The position numbers and the translations under genes were made by a program. From JBGPYB01 sp041493035 (GTDB lineage Bacteria > Acidobacteriota > Vicinamibacteria > Fen-336): a stretch of DNA of 44,293 nt. The notes beneath the pieces are model-generated. The model worked only from the letters and a program-made list of their open reading frames with translations. It made no database searches and had not been told where the DNA came from. Within the stretch, counting starts at the first letter, position 1. The number at the start of each line of letters is the position of its first letter. Below are positions 32,867-43,739 of this stretch, piece by piece. The stretch lies in assembly GCA_041493035.1 (NCBI GenBank), contig JBGPYB010000017.1, positions 1 through 44,293 of the forward strand. Direction: 5' to 3'.

Positions 32867-33822
32867 ATCATCTCCGTCTTCCACAGATCGTGGAGGTGGA
32901 CGACCCCGTCCACGCCTCCCTCCGCGCCCGTGACGACGAGGGACGTAATCTTCCGCGTCTCCATGACGTCGAGGGCACGCGTGGCCAGCTCCCGTCTGCC
33001 GATCACGGCCGGCTCCGGAGTCATGCACTCAGCGGCAGTCTTGTCGAAGAGCGCGTAACCGTGGCGCTCGAGTTGCCGCCGGAGGTCTCCGTCGGAGATC
33101 ACCCCCGCGAGGCGACCCTCACCATCCACGACGGTGGTCATTCCAAGGCGCTTCCGGGTCATCTCGAACAGCACCTCCTTCATCGGCGTCGTTCGCTGGA
33201 CCCGCGGGACGTCGTCGCCGACGTGCATCAGGTCCTCCACCCTCGTGAGCTTCTTGCCGAGGCGCCCCCCGGGATGGAGGACGGCGAAGTCCTCGACGGT
33301 GAAGCCACGGCGGTCGATCAAGGCCATCGCGAGGGCATCGCCCATGGCGAGGGCGGCCGTCGTCGAGGCGGTGGGAGCGAGCCCCAAAGGACAGGCCTCC
33401 TCGCGGATCGAGACGTCCAAATTCACGTCGGCGGTGACGGCGAGGGCGGACTTCACTCGCCCTGTGAGGGCGATGACGGGAACGCCGAGTCGCTTCACAG
33501 AGGGCATGAGAGCGAGGATCTCCTCGGTGTCGCCGCTCGAGGAGATGACGACGACCACGTCTCCCTTGACGATACGTCCCAAGTCTCCGTGGATCGCCTC
33601 GGTCGGATGCAGGAAGAGGGAAGGCGTTCCGGTCGAAGCGAGGGTCGCCGAGACCTTCTGGGCGATGATGCCGCTCTTGCCCATGCCTGTGACGACGACG
33701 CGTCCGGTGCAGGCGAAGAGAGCCTCCACTGCGCGGTCGAAGCCGTCGTCGAGACGATCCCTGAGGTCGAGGATGGCCTGCGACTCGATCTCCAGAACTT
33801 TGCGGGCTAACTCGCGAGACAC
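32863..33822 (-). CDS. kdsD: Arabinose-5-phosphate isomerase
   Basis: A 319-residue enzyme that converts ribulose-5-P to arabinose-5-P, the entry to KDO synthesis. The SIS domain (about 30-165) contains VTGMGKSGIIAQKV, ISSSGDTEEIL and HPTEAIHGDLGRI. Two CBS domains follow (about 205-319, with VISDGDLRRQL). An ATG at 33873 would add 17 residues, but the GTG at 33822 gives the family N-terminus (SRELARKVLEIESQAILDL). TACGAT ends 6 nt before that GTG, 18 nt after TTGCTT, again a leaderless arrangement. It is first in kdsD-kdsC-lapB. Confidence 0.93.
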   Translation of the reverse strand: MSRELARKVLEIESQAILDLRDRLDDGFDRAVEALFACTGRVVVTGMGKSGIIAQKVSATLASTGTPSLFLHPTEAIHGDLGRIVKGDVVVVISSSGDTEEILALMPSVKRLGVPVIALTGRVKSALAVTADVNLDVSIREEACPLGLAPTASTTAALAMGDALAMALIDRRGFTVEDFAVLHPGGRLGKKLTRVEDLMHVGDDVPRVQRTTPMKEVLFEMTRKRLGMTTVVDGEGRLAGVISDGDLRRQLERHGYALFDKTAAECMTPEPAVIGRRELATRALDVMETRKITSLVVTGAEGGVDGVVHLHDLWKTEMI

Positions 33823-33908
33823 CGGGGAATCGTAGGGTCTACCCGCGTGGCAAAGCAAATGCGGGATTCCCATTTGATCGAGCCGTCGTTTGATGGCAAG
33901 TTCGCCGC

Positions 33909-35516
33909 GTGGGAAACGCGCGACTCGCCTCGCGGACCCTCCTCTGCGCGCTCAGTGGTCTTCCGATTCTTCTCCTGATCCAGCGGGCGTGCGTGCGCGC
34001 CACGAATTTTGGTGGTTTCGACGAGTGGCCCATGCTGGAGCTTTCGTCGCGGTGGGTCGTCGGCTTTCCCCACGCCAACCGGCCTCTGGGGATGCTGTGG
34101 ATCCTTCCGGCGTCGCTCTTGCCTTATCGCCTGCTTTCGTTCCAACTCCTCTCATTCGTCTACCTCCTCGCCAGCGCCCTGCTGGTCTTTCGCCTCTGCC
34201 AGCGCTTGCTTCCCTCCCGGCCGCTTCTCGGCTTCGTTGCCGCGAGTCTTGTGGTCTCGTGGGCACCCGGTGACGTCGCGCGTCTCAACTGCATCGAGTG
34301 TGCGGTGTTCGGAGGTTTTACTTTCGCCGCTCTGGCCGCGATTGTCGGATTCGTGGAGTCGTGGTTCGAGGCCCGAGGGCTGATGCTCGTCCTCGCGTGC
34401 CTACTGGTGCCCATTGCTGCTCGCAGCTACGAAGGCTCCTTTGCACTGCTCACGGGGGCACCGCTGCTTCTGCTCCTGACCCAGGCGTGGTCGCGGCGCT
34501 TGGCGATTTGGTCCGGCGCCTGGATGGCGGCCGTCGGCGTGGCCGCCGCCGCGACGTTGATCCCTGTACTCGCCGGCGGTGGCAGCTTGGCCTACCAGGC
34601 GACGGTCCTCAAGCCGGAGTTCGACCCTGCCGTCCTCTTCGGCCGCTTCGTCTGGCAGTTCGTCTACCACCTGGCGCCCCTCGTGCTCAGCCCCCCGAGC
34701 GAGCTCGCGGTTCGAGCCGTCCCGTGGGCTGTGGGGCTTTTCGCCGTCCTCTTCGCCCTCGCGCAGCGCGGCTCTTGTGAATTAGCGGATCGAGAGGCCT
34801 GGCGCTGTGACGCCTGGTCTGCTCTTCTTGGTCTCGGCTTCGCGGGCCTGGGCTACGCACTGATCGTCGTGGGTAGCGGCGCTCCCACCGCCTATCGTCT
34901 GCAGTTCCTCTCGGGGCCCGGGATGGCGGTAGCCCTTGCTTCTGTGGTGATGGGTCTGGCGCGGCTGGCGCCCGCGCGTGCCCGCGAGGCGGTGGCCTTT
35001 CTCCTCGCGGCGTGGGTGGTGGCCGTCGGGGCGGGGCGCACGGTCGCCATGCAGCAGAGCTGGGATCGCGCGAGTGCGTATCCGGCACAGATGTCTATGC
35101 TTCGAGGGCTGGTCAGCCGAGCGCCGGACCTCCGGCCCGGCACGATGGTGCTTCTGCTCGACGAAGGCGGGGCGTGGCGCGCGACGTTCGGCTTCCACCA
35201 CGCGATCCAGTATCTCTACCAGCGACGGGCCGCCGGTTGCGTCTGGGGAGCGTGGGACGCCCTCTACCCGGGCACTCTCGGTCCCGAGGGGCTTCACAGC
35301 GAGCCTTGGTCCGTCATCCGTGGTCCCTGGAGCGTCCGCCCTCACACCTATCGGTACGACGAGATCGTCGTGGCGCGCTTCTCAGGCGGCCGCGTGGAGA
35401 TCTTGAAAGAGTGGCCAGCAACGCTCCCTCCTGTTCCCGCGGGCGCCCTCTATGATCCGGGAAGCCGGATCCAGGACCTCTCGCTGCCTGTTCCGGAGCG
35501 CCGCCTTCTGCGCTAG
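33909..35516 (+). CDS. Polytopic membrane protein, possible GT-C glycosyltransferase
   Basis: A 535-residue protein with about 10-11 hydrophobic helices in the first 390 residues and a soluble C-terminal tail. The first helix is followed by NFGGFDEWPMLELSSRWVVG, an extracytoplasmic loop with an Asp-Glu pair where GT-C enzymes keep their catalytic acid; this is the only hint of function. It lies on the opposite strand between kdsA and kdsD. It diverges from kdsD (86-nt spacer) and converges with kdsA (stops overlap by 4 nt). The GTG at 33909 has no clear ribosome site. I do not recognise a named family. A role in LPS or surface glycan modification is suggested by context only. Confidence 0.75.
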   Translation: MGNARLASRTLLCALSGLPILLLIQRACVRATNFGGFDEWPMLELSSRWVVGFPHANRPLGMLWILPASLLPYRLLSFQLLSFVYLLASALLVFRLCQRLLPSRPLLGFVAASLVVSWAPGDVARLNCIECAVFGGFTFAALAAIVGFVESWFEARGLMLVLACLLVPIAARSYEGSFALLTGAPLLLLLTQAWSRRLAIWSGAWMAAVGVAAAATLIPVLAGGGSLAYQATVLKPEFDPAVLFGRFVWQFVYHLAPLVLSPPSELAVRAVPWAVGLFAVLFALAQRGSCELADREAWRCDAWSALLGLGFAGLGYALIVVGSGAPTAYRLQFLSGPGMAVALASVVMGLARLAPARAREAVAFLLAAWVVAVGAGRTVAMQQSWDRASAYPAQMSMLRGLVSRAPDLRPGTMVLLLDEGGAWRATFGFHHAIQYLYQRRAAGCVWGAWDALYPGTLGPEGLHSEPWSVIRGPWSVRPHTYRYDEIVVARFSGGRVEILKEWPATLPPVPAGALYDPGSRIQDLSLPVPERRLLR

Positions 35517-36330
35517 CTTCGGGCCGCCGCGTGGATCGCCAGCAGGCGCTTCAATAACCCCTTGAGGCGGCCGAGGCGGTAGGCGTTCGGCCCATCGGAA
35601 AGCGCGCGCGCCGGATTCTCGTGGACCTCCATGAACAGGCCGTCCACTCCCGCCGCAACTCCGGCGGGACCGAGCGTGTCGATGAAGTGGGCCTCGCCCC
35701 CCGATCGGTCGCCGAGTCCGCCCGGGCGCTGCACGCTGTGGGTGATGTCGTAGACCACGGGGTAACCGAAGGAGCGAAGCGTGGGGAAGGACCGCATGTC
35801 GACCACGAGGTTGTTGTAGCCGAAGCTGAACCCGCGCTCGGTCACGATGAGGTTCTTGTTTCCGGTTGAGGCGGCCTTCTCCATGACGCCCTTCATGTCC
35901 CACGGGGCCATGAACTGCCCTTTCTTGATGTTGACGATCTTCCCCGTTCGCGCCGCTTCGAGGACGAGGTCGGTCTGGCGGCAGAGGAACGCCGGGATCT
36001 GGAGCACGTCCGCGACCTCTGCGACCTTCTCGACCTGAGCCACTTCGTGGACGTCGGTCAGAATGGGGACCCGGTAGCGTTCTTTGACCTCGGCCAGGAT
36101 CTCCAGGCCGCGTTCCATTCCCGGCCCGCGGTACGAGCCGAGGCTCGAACGGTTCGCCTTGTCGTAGCTGGCCTTGAAGATCAGGGGAATCCCCAACTCC
36201 CCCGTGACGTCCTTCAGGCGAGCGGCGACCTGTCCCGGATGGCGTGAGTTCTCGATGACGCAGGGGCCGGCGATGAGGAAGAGCCCTCCTCCGCCCAGTC
36301 GGGCCTTCCCCAGGCGGATGGTGTGGCCCA

Positions 36331-36331
<1 letters not shown>
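35513..36331 (-). CDS. kdsA: KDO-8-phosphate synthase (metal-dependent type)
   Basis: A 272-residue TIM-barrel enzyme that condenses PEP with arabinose-5-P. LFLIAGPCVIEN carries C24, the metal-ligand cysteine of the metal-dependent class (the E. coli type has Asn there). FKASYDKANRSS, PILTDVHE, IPAFLCRQTDL, NIKKGQFMAPWDM and DITHSVQRPGG are the substrate-binding motifs. The start is GTG at 36331, whose first base is the last base of the pyrG TAG. It is the last gene of kdsB-pyrG-kdsA. Confidence 0.95.
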
Positions 36332-37995
<1,664 letters not shown>

Positions 37996-38004
37996 CCGCC
38001 CTCC

Positions 38005-38787
38005 TTAACCTGCCGGAGCCGCGCGGGGTGCCAGAAGCTCCCGGACGCGCTCGAGATCCTGGGGCGTGTCTACGGCGACGCCCCCTTCGCCGTCCAGCGG
38101 CACGACACGTATGCGCACGCCACTCTGAAGCGCTCGCAATTGCTCGAGACCCTCGGCCCTCTCCAGCGAGGAAGGCGGAAGCGATGCAAAGCGCTCCAGG
38201 GTTTCCCGGCGGTAGACGTAGAGCCCCACGTGCTTCCGCGCGAGTCCGCGGTCCAGGGCCGCAAGTGCGGCCTCCCGGGGCGTTCCCGGGGGATCGAGGC
38301 GCACGTACGGGATCGGGCTGCGGGAGAAGTACAGCGCGTCTCCGGCGTCGTCGGTGACCACCTTGACCACCGAAGGAGCGAGCATCTCGTCCACGTCGCG
38401 AAGAGGGAGCGAGAGCGTCGCCATCGCAACCCTCGTGTCGGCGAGAAGCGGCTCGATGGCTGCGTCGATCCACATGGGATCGATCATCGGCTCATCGCCC
38501 TGCACGTTCACCACGATCTCGGCGCCGACCGATCGCGCCGCCTCGGCGAGACGGTCCGTGCCCGTCGCGCGGTCGGGTGACGTCATGACGGCTTCGCCCC
38601 CGAAGCCTCGGACAGCGGCCGCGATACGTTCGTCCTCGGTCGCCACGAAGACACGATCGACCCGTCGGGCGCGTGACACGCGCTCGTGGACGTGCTGGAT
38701 CATGGGCTTTCCGTGGATATTCGAGAGAGGCTTCCCCGGAAGGCGTGTGGAACCGAAGCGCGCGGGGATGATCGCGACGATGGCCAA
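38005..38787 (-). CDS. kdsB: CMP-KDO synthetase (3-deoxy-manno-octulosonate cytidylyltransferase)
   Basis: A 260-residue nucleotidyltransferase that makes CMP-KDO from KDO and CTP. AIVAIIPARFGSTRLPGKPL is the nucleotide-binding start, followed by MIQHVHERV, VFVATEDERI, NVQGDEPMI and YFSRSPIPYVR, all family motifs. I chose the TTG at 38787 because it gives the normal N-terminus and because a good promoter (38815-38844) lies inside the extra 20 codons of the alternative ATG at 38847. That ATG stands 6 nt after the preceding stop behind AAGG and remains possible. It is first in kdsB-pyrG-kdsA. Confidence 0.92.
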   Translation of the reverse strand: MAIVAIIPARFGSTRLPGKPLSNIHGKPMIQHVHERVSRARRVDRVFVATEDERIAAAVRGFGGEAVMTSPDRATGTDRLAEAARSVGAEIVVNVQGDEPMIDPMWIDAAIEPLLADTRVAMATLSLPLRDVDEMLAPSVVKVVTDDAGDALYFSRSPIPYVRLDPPGTPREAALAALDRGLARKHVGLYVYRRETLERFASLPPSSLERAEGLEQLRALQSGVRIRVVPLDGEGGVAVDTPQDLERVRELLAPRAAPAG

Positions 38788-38814
38788 ATCGTTAAGGGCC
38801 CTCGTGTACGAAGC

Positions 38815-38844
38815 ATCGTAGCGGGGACGGTGTCCGGAAGTCAA
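38815..38844 (-). promoter_or_regulatory. Promoter for kdsB-pyrG-kdsA
   Basis: On the minus strand TTGACT (complement of 38839-38844, five of six) and TACGAT (complement of 38815-38820) are 18 nt apart. The predicted start is about 20 nt before the TTG of kdsB, and GAGGG lies in that short leader. The promoter decides the start choice of kdsB. Confidence 0.55.
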
Positions 38845-38853
38845 CATCGGCCT

Positions 38854-41670
38854 TCACGGCGCCGGGCGAGCGGGGAGCCCGCAGGCCCCTCTGAGCCAAG
38901 TCCAATCGAGTTTGTCCCTGGGCGTCCTGGGTTCGGCCACGACTGCGGCCAACGTGGCCGCCCGCTCGGTCTTGCCCGCCAGGCAGAGCGCCAGGACTCG
39001 GAGGCGCAGGAGGCGGTCGGTGTCGCGAGAAGCGGCCTGAGCTCGCCCGAAATGCTCCTCGGCGGCGCCGTAGTCGCGATCCGCCACGGCCTCCACTCCC
39101 AGAAGCTCGTCCAGCAGCGGGTCGCTGACGCCCCGTGCGGCGGCACGCTTCGCGATTTGCTGCTCTTCCGCGCTGCTTCCAAGCATCCAGTAGACGGGAG
39201 CGCGCAGCGAGGACTGCGTAAGGAGCGCCGCAAGGTCGCGAAGGCCGGTCTCCGGTCCGCCGAAGTGGGCGATGGCGAACCGATCGACGATCGCGGCCGA
39301 ATCGAAGCTCGGGAGCGTTCGAGTCCGCAGGCCTTCGGGCCAGAGGTGGCGAATGAGCGCGCTCTCTTCAAAGCGCTTCCGCCTCAGCTTCGTCTCCATG
39401 AATCGGGGGTAGGAGGAGTCGATGATGTAGGCGAAGTGGGGTGAGACGCGCCGGGGGTGGTCGTCGTCGAGGGGCGCTACGTCGCGGGTGCCTTCGGCCA
39501 GGGTCAGGGCGTCGGCGATGAAGAGCGTTCCGAGCTGTTCGGGGGAATCGATTCCGATCGAACGCAGTGCGGGTGCGGCCATCGGGTCGCGCCATTGCGC
39601 CGCGAAGCGCTCCTCGGAGAGTGGCCCGACGGCGTTCCGCGTGCCGAGAAGGATCCATTCGTAGCCGTAGCCTGTCCAGAGCGAGCAGTCGCTGAAGGCG
39701 GCACAGAAGCCTTTGATGATCGCCTGGCTCTCGGCCGCTTCCATCTGATAGACCGGGAGCCAGTAGGACGCAAGGCCACCTTCCGCCAGCCGATCGTGGA
39801 TCAGTTGGAAGTACTCCCGCGAGTAGAGATTCACGACACCCGCGTTCTTGGGTGGCGGAGGCTCGGCGCTGATGATGTCGAAGTGGCGGTCGGTCGTAAG
39901 GAGGAAGAAACGGCCATCCTCTACGTGGACACGGACGCGGGGGTCGTCGAGAGGATGGGTCTCGGGAGGCCGGAACAGCAGACGTCCCATCTCGAGGATG
40001 TCCCGGGAGATGTCGACGACGTCGATGGAGTCGAGGTCCTTGGTGTCCGTGAAAGCCTTGGCGGTCGAGCCCACGCCATAGCTGATGAGAAGAGCCTTGC
40101 GCGGAGCCGGGTGAAGGGCCACAGGGAGGTGGACGAAGAGGCTCATGTAGCGGCGGCTCGGAAAGTGCGACGAGGACATCGAGAAGCCGTTGGCCAGAAG
40201 GCGGAAGTAGACCGGCTCTCCGAGGATGTCCTTCCTCAAGTAGAGGAGGGTTTCCGTCAGACCCTCGCGCACGGCAGCGACGGTCGAGCCATCGGTCCAA
40301 CGGCCGGCGATCGTCCGGAGATAGTGGTTGCGCATGAGGCCGAAGGGAAAAAGAGCCAGGACGACGGCCAAGGTTGCCGTCGCGAGGCCAGTCGTGATGC
40401 GTTCTCCGCGAGGCACCGACGAGATCCGCACGTCGCCCCAGGACAGCGCCGCGACGCCGGCGTACAGTAGCGACAGCAGAAAGAACGACCGCTCCATCCC
40501 CAGTACTGGAAGAAGCACGAAGCCGCCGGCGAGCGCCCCGAAGGTGGCTCCGACGGTGTTCGCGAACGTGAGTGTCGCGGTCGCCCGAGCGTCCCCGGGT
40601 AGTTGGCGCCTGAGCTTCTTCCCCAGCAGCGTGAACAGCGCGCCTGAGAAGAGGGCGGTGGGAAACATCAGGCGCGCCGAGACCGCCGCGATCAGACGGG
40701 TGTCCAGCAGGACCTGTTTCCCGTGTTGCGCCGTCACCTGGACGAACCCGGAGTACGTGAGCGCCGTCGACAGCCCTGCGAGAAGAGCCACCACCGGGAC
40801 GAGTCGATCGGCATCCGGCCTGAGGCGAAGCCACTGAGAGACGCTCAAACTTCCGAGGGCCATGCCGAGGAGAACGACCGCCAGCATCACTGCGAATGTG
40901 AGGCTGCTTCCGAAGGTCCAGAGGAGGAGAAAGCGAAACCAGACCACTTCCAATGCAAGGAGGGTTGCTCCAGCAAGGCACGCTGCTGCAAGGAGTCGAA
41001 GCGGCCCCAAGCCCGGCGGCGAAATCGCTTCCGGAGATTCCGCGCCGGGAGGCGGGCCCGGCGAGACCCTCTTCGCAAGAGTCAGCGCCGCGAGCGCAGC
41101 GGCCACGTTGAGCGAACCCGCCGCGATGCCGGAGCCCCGGATCCCGAGGTGCTCGACCAGGATGGTTTCCCCCGCGAGGCATCCGGCCACAGCACCGAGG
41201 GTGTTCCATCCGTAGAGACGTCCCACCGCTCGGCCAAAGTCGGGCTCGCGGGTCGCAAGGGCGCGGACGAGCAAGGGGAGCGTCGCCCCCATGGCTGTGG
41301 CCGGGACGACCATCAGAAGGAATGCCACCGTCAGCCGTACGGCGTTGAGCGCCAGAGGAACCTCCACGAGCGGGCGGAGGACGGGAACGAGGAGCAGTGT
41401 AATCCCGGGGAAGGCGATGACGAGCGCCGTTCCGCTGAGGCCGATGGCGCCCTCGAGAGCTGCATACACGAGGACGGGGCGAGCGGCACGATCGGCTCTC
41501 GCCGCGAGGGCGTTGCCGAGAGCCAGGCCGCCCATGAAGCTTGCCATCACAAGGCTCGAAGCCCAGACGCTGTTTCCCAGCATCAGGCCGGCCTGACGAA
41601 ACCAAAGCGTCTCGAAGACGAGGGCCGAGGCCCCCGACAGGAAGAAAACCAAGCTGAGAGCAAGGCTCAC
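38854..41670 (-). CDS. Multi-pass membrane protein fused to a spermidine-synthase-like domain
   Basis: A 938-residue protein. Residues about 1-430 hold 12-14 hydrophobic helices of MFS-like type (MSLALSLVFFLSGASALVFETLWFRQAGLMLG is the usual opening of this family). Residues about 470-780 form a Rossmann methyltransferase-like domain related to polyamine aminopropyltransferases: LISYGVGSTAKAF (motif I), IDVVDISRDILEMG, DDPRVRVHVEDGRFFL, and DIISAEPPPP where the true synthases have a DxxDP-type motif. The last 150 residues are helical, TPR-like. The GTG start at 41670 has AGAGGTGG upstream. Members of this group are common but mostly uncharacterised; genuine spermidine synthesis is doubtful. 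It ends 66 nt before kdsB. Confidence 0.82.
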   Translation of the reverse strand: MSLALSLVFFLSGASALVFETLWFRQAGLMLGNSVWASSLVMASFMGGLALGNALAARADRAARPVLVYAALEGAIGLSGTALVIAFPGITLLLVPVLRPLVEVPLALNAVRLTVAFLLMVVPATAMGATLPLLVRALATREPDFGRAVGRLYGWNTLGAVAGCLAGETILVEHLGIRGSGIAAGSLNVAAALAALTLAKRVSPGPPPGAESPEAISPPGLGPLRLLAAACLAGATLLALEVVWFRFLLLWTFGSSLTFAVMLAVVLLGMALGSLSVSQWLRLRPDADRLVPVVALLAGLSTALTYSGFVQVTAQHGKQVLLDTRLIAAVSARLMFPTALFSGALFTLLGKKLRRQLPGDARATATLTFANTVGATFGALAGGFVLLPVLGMERSFFLLSLLYAGVAALSWGDVRISSVPRGERITTGLATATLAVVLALFPFGLMRNHYLRTIAGRWTDGSTVAAVREGLTETLLYLRKDILGEPVYFRLLANGFSMSSSHFPSRRYMSLFVHLPVALHPAPRKALLISYGVGSTAKAFTDTKDLDSIDVVDISRDILEMGRLLFRPPETHPLDDPRVRVHVEDGRFFLLTTDRHFDIISAEPPPPKNAGVVNLYSREYFQLIHDRLAEGGLASYWLPVYQMEAAESQAIIKGFCAAFSDCSLWTGYGYEWILLGTRNAVGPLSEERFAAQWRDPMAAPALRSIGIDSPEQLGTLFIADALTLAEGTRDVAPLDDDHPRRVSPHFAYIIDSSYPRFMETKLRRKRFEESALIRHLWPEGLRTRTLPSFDSAAIVDRFAIAHFGGPETGLRDLAALLTQSSLRAPVYWMLGSSAEEQQIAKRAAARGVSDPLLDELLGVEAVADRDYGAAEEHFGRAQAASRDTDRLLRLRVLALCLAGKTERAATLAAVVAEPRTPRDKLDWTWLRGACGLPARPAP

Positions 41671-41882
41671 GCCGCCACCTCTGACCGATGGAGGATTGCG
41701 TACACGCGTCTCCTTGGCGATATCGGTTCCCGCGCGAGCCGCATGCTAGCACCCGCTCCTTCGCTATTCACACGCCCCGCTCCGTGGCGGCCGCCATCGA
41801 GCCATGCTTGACACATCTCTGGTGCGGCGCTAACATTTGCCGACTAAGTACAAGAGAGAATTGGATTTTCCGGGAAACCTGA
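41671..41882. promoter_or_regulatory. Divergent promoter region between the membrane/spermidine-synthase gene and pilB
   Basis: For pilB, TTGACA (41808-41813) and TAACAT (41831-41836) are 17 nt apart, giving a leader of about 40 nt. For the minus-strand gene, TGC-TAGCAT (complement near 41743-41751) is an extended -10 candidate with a leader of about 70-75 nt. No gene is seen in these 212 nt. Confidence 0.6.
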
Positions 41883-43724
41883 ATGCCCGTAAAGCTCGGC
41901 GAACTGCTGCTGAAGGAGAGCATGGTCACTCCCCAGCAGCTCCAGGAAGCCTTAACCCATCAGCGCAGTAACGGCGGCAAGCTCGGCAAGGCGTTCGTGT
42001 CCCTCGGCTATGTTCGGGACGAGGAGATCACGAGCCTCCTGTCGCGGCAGTACGGCGTTCCCTCGATCAACCTCGACCACTTCGAGGTCGACCCGACCAT
42101 CATCAAGATCATCCCTGCTGAAACCGCGCGGAAGTACCAGATTCTCCCGTTGTCGCGCTCGGGCGCTACCTTGACCATCGCCATGGCGGACCCGACGAAC
42201 GTATTCGCCATGGACGACATCAAGTTCATGACGGGCTACAACGTCGAGCCGGTCGTGGCCTCGGAGGCCTCCCTCGAAGAGGCGATCGAGAAGTACTACG
42301 GGTCGACGCGCTCTTTGCAGCTCAAGCAGGATTCGGGAGGAGGCGACAGGGGAGGGTCCGCGGGACTGGGGAGCAGTCCGACCTTGAAGGACGTGCTGGA
42401 GGGCCCCGCTCTCACCTTCGACGATATGGCCTCGGTGGGCCTTTCGGAGGTCGACCTCGACTCCATGGCCGACGCCGAGGCCGACGTCGAAACGGTCAAG
42501 ACCGAGGACGACGAGATCGACCTGGGCGCCCTTTCGAAATCCTCCGAGGCGGCGCCCGTCATCAAGCTCTCGAACGTCCTGCTCATCGACGCCCTGAAGC
42601 GCGGGGCGTCCGACATCCATATCGAACCCTACGAGAAGGAATTCAGGGTCCGGTTCCGGATCGACGGCATCCTGTACAACGTGATGGCGCTCCCCATGAA
42701 GCTGCGCGACCCGCTGACGTCGCGCATCAAGATCATGGCGAAGCTCGACATCTCCGAGAAGCGCCTGCCGCAGGATGGCCGCATCAAGATCCGGCTGAAG
42801 ATCGAAGAGCGGAGCCGCGACATGGACTTCCGCGTCTCCTGCCTCCCGACCTTGTGGGGCGAGAAGATCGTCCTCCGGCTCCTCGACAAAACCAAGCTCA
42901 TGCTCGACATGACCAAGCTGGGCTTTGAGGAGGAGTCCCTGGTGCGCTTCAAGCGCGCCATCGCCAAACCCTACGGCATCGTCCTCGTCACCGGCCCCAC
43001 GGGATCGGGAAAGACGAACACCCTCTATTCCGCCATCACGGCTCTCAACAAGCCGGACACGAACATCATGACGGCCGAGGACCCGGTGGAGTTCAACCTG
43101 GCGGGCATCAACCAGGTCCAGATCCGGGAGAACATCGGGCTCAACTTCGCGGCGGCGCTGCGCTCGTTCCTGCGGCAGGATCCCAACATCATCCTGGTCG
43201 GAGAGATCCGCGACTACGAAACGGCTGAGATCGCCGTCAAGGCGGCGCTGACGGGACACTTGGTCCTGTCCACGCTCCACACGAACGACGCTCCGTCCAC
43301 GGTGTCTCGTCTCGTGAACATGGGAATCGAGCCGTTCCTGGTGGGGACCGCGGTGAACCTAATCCAGGCCCAGCGTCTCATCCGCCGGATCTGCGCGAAC
43401 TGCAAGTTCGAGGTCACTGACATCCCCTCGAAGACCCTTATAGAGGTCGGTTTCACTCCGGACGAGGTGGGCAGCTTCAAGCTCTACAAGGGCAAGGGAT
43501 GCGGGACGTGCAACGGTACGGGCTACAAGGGGCGCGTGGGCCTTTACGAAGTCATGGAGATCTCCGAGGGGATCCGTGACCTCATCATGGTCGGGGCCAC
43601 GGCAGTAGAGATCAAGCGCAAGGCCCTCGAGGAGGGGATGCTCACCCTCCGGATGAGTGGTCTCGAAAAGATCAAGGCCGGGGTCACGACCATCGAGGAA
43701 GTGCTCCGCGAGACGATTCTCTAG
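41883..43724 (+). CDS. pilB: Type IV pilus assembly ATPase PilB
   Basis: A 613-residue hexameric ATPase that drives pilus extension from the cytoplasmic side. An MshEN/T2SSE N-terminal domain (about 1-150; KLGELLLKESMVTPQQLQEALTHQ) is followed by an acidic linker (about 165-220). The GspE core has the N2 domain (ASDIHIEPYEKEFRVRFRIDG), the Walker A GPTGSGKT (371-378), the Asp box and Walker B ILVGEIRDYETAEIA, and the His box GHLVLSTLHTND. The tetracysteine zinc motif is CANC and CGTC. Presence of the MshEN domain suggests possible cyclic-di-GMP binding, which is known for some relatives. The pilT gene follows 15 nt later; pilC is not yet seen. Confidence 0.96.
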   Translation: MPVKLGELLLKESMVTPQQLQEALTHQRSNGGKLGKAFVSLGYVRDEEITSLLSRQYGVPSINLDHFEVDPTIIKIIPAETARKYQILPLSRSGATLTIAMADPTNVFAMDDIKFMTGYNVEPVVASEASLEEAIEKYYGSTRSLQLKQDSGGGDRGGSAGLGSSPTLKDVLEGPALTFDDMASVGLSEVDLDSMADAEADVETVKTEDDEIDLGALSKSSEAAPVIKLSNVLLIDALKRGASDIHIEPYEKEFRVRFRIDGILYNVMALPMKLRDPLTSRIKIMAKLDISEKRLPQDGRIKIRLKIEERSRDMDFRVSCLPTLWGEKIVLRLLDKTKLMLDMTKLGFEEESLVRFKRAIAKPYGIVLVTGPTGSGKTNTLYSAITALNKPDTNIMTAEDPVEFNLAGINQVQIRENIGLNFAAALRSFLRQDPNIILVGEIRDYETAEIAVKAALTGHLVLSTLHTNDAPSTVSRLVNMGIEPFLVGTAVNLIQAQRLIRRICANCKFEVTDIPSKTLIEVGFTPDEVGSFKLYKGKGCGTCNGTGYKGRVGLYEVMEISEGIRDLIMVGATAVEIKRKALEEGMLTLRMSGLEKIKAGVTTIEEVLRETIL

Positions 43725-43739
43725 CTTCGGAGGTTCTGA

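Noticed and set aside
32867..33028. N-terminal extension of kdsC
   Set aside because: It lies entirely inside kdsD in another frame, and the HAD family begins near the TTG at 32866, which has a GGAG site.
38788..38847. ATG start of kdsB at 38847
   Set aside because: It would add 20 residues not typical of the family and place the promoter 38815-38844 inside the gene. It is kept only as an alternative.
41952..43280. 442-codon minus-strand ORF opposite pilB
   Set aside because: pilB on the plus strand has every ATPase motif.
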